From RGIG6353 sp964558655 (GTDB lineage Bacteria; Bacillota; Clostridia; Oscillospirales; SIG627), in contig CAZLEX010000010.1 of assembly GCA_964558655.1 (NCBI GenBank), forward strand, positions 1-52,358: 52,358 nucleotides of DNA. Direction: 5' to 3'. Shown in pieces: positions 52,122-52,358 of the stretch (the stretch's first letter is position 1; each line of letters begins with the position of its first letter). Under the pieces are notes generated by a model. That model was not told the origin of the DNA. It did not search any database and saw only the letters and a list, made by a program, of their open reading frames with translations. The position numbers and the translations under genes are program-made.

Positions 52122-52358
52122 TTATCTGTTTGCGGGGACAAACTCCAGTTTGAGTTTCATTCCCATTCCGTCCGCAAGTCTTTGCAAAGTTCTGAGTGAA
52201 GGGTTGGCATTTCCGTTTTCCAATTTACTGATGTCTGCCTGTGCAATACCGGTACGGTCTGCCAAATCCTTTTGCGTCAGTCCGGATGCTTTTCTTGCAT
52301 CAAGCATAGCCTGAATAATGGAAAACTCTGCTTCGAGTGCATCGTATTCTTTTTTGAA
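52122..52358 (-). CDS. XRE-family HTH protein, HigA-like antitoxin (5' end outside window)
   Basis: The frame stays open to the right edge (FKKEYDALEAEFSIIQAM before the first internal Met), so the gene begins beyond the window; 78 residues are visible. A helix-turn-helix of Cro/C1 type, ASGLTQKDLADRTGIAQADI, is followed by SKLENGNANPSLRTLQRLA and the end GMKLKLEFVPANR. This wording is typical of antitoxins of the HigBA/RelBE type that bind a toxin encoded just upstream, here outside the window. Base composition looks richer in G+C than its neighbours, in line with transfer. A lone transcription regulator remains possible. Confidence 0.8.
   Translation of the reverse strand, partial: FKKEYDALEAEFSIIQAMLDARKASGLTQKDLADRTGIAQADISKLENGNANPSLRTLQRLADGMGMKLKLEFVPANR

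Overview
The window is AT-rich chromosomal DNA that looks like a Gram-positive member of the Bacillota, class Clostridia. An Oscillospirales/Ruminococcaceae-type gut organism is my guess. The signs are sepF-ylmH-yggS-divIVA clustering, a CwlD-type amidase, a CD1247-type protein, a two-subunit transketolase, GTP-type PEP carboxykinase, a glgBCDAP operon, strong AGGAGG ribosome sites and sigma-A promoters of the TTGACA-17-TATAAT form. One run of 100 Ns (13574-13673) lies inside a repetitive surface-protein gene, so this is a draft scaffold.

Left part (1-13284) is accessory. A DNA adenine methyltransferase, cut by the window edge, faces a minus-strand operon that starts at a consensus promoter (12909-12937). 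The operon encodes a PfkB-fold protein with eroded kinase motifs, a TerB_N/TerB_C protein, a BrxC/BrxD-type ATPase (DUF2791), an Lhr/BrxHI-like DEAD/DEAH helicase, and a 1672-residue protein combining a transglutaminase-like region, an SF1 helicase core and a C-terminal Vsr-like (MTES_1575-type) nuclease fold. The genes overlap or nearly touch, and the content is that of an anti-phage or DNA-processing system. A small membrane protein follows behind a hairpin that also holds its ribosome site. A tRNA-Leu(GAG) has its 3' end pointing at this cassette and may mark an island boundary. This is the best candidate for an under-described system in the window.

The middle part (13285-26031) handles carbohydrate. 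It has a membrane-anchored CBM9-like protein, an aldose-epimerase-like protein, and a plus-strand glycogen operon glgB-glgC-glgD-glgA-glgP plus a GH13 amylase. That operon covers ADP-glucose supply, chain synthesis, branching, phosphorolysis and hydrolysis. Its last gene overlaps the 3' end of radA on the other strand.

The right part (25998-51870) is minus-strand housekeeping: radA, cwlD, efp, pepP-type M24, an endonuclease IV-like gene, yqeG, hlyIII, the livFGMH-livJ branched-chain amino acid transporter, serA-serC, pckG, a PAP2 phosphatase, split transketolase, then rluD-lspA-divIVA-ylmH-sepF-yggS-(HlyD-like)-miaA. The liv operon is preceded by a 29-codon leader ORF and a terminator-like hairpin, which suggests attenuation. 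At the right edge an XRE antitoxin-type gene runs out of the window and hints at a second accessory patch.
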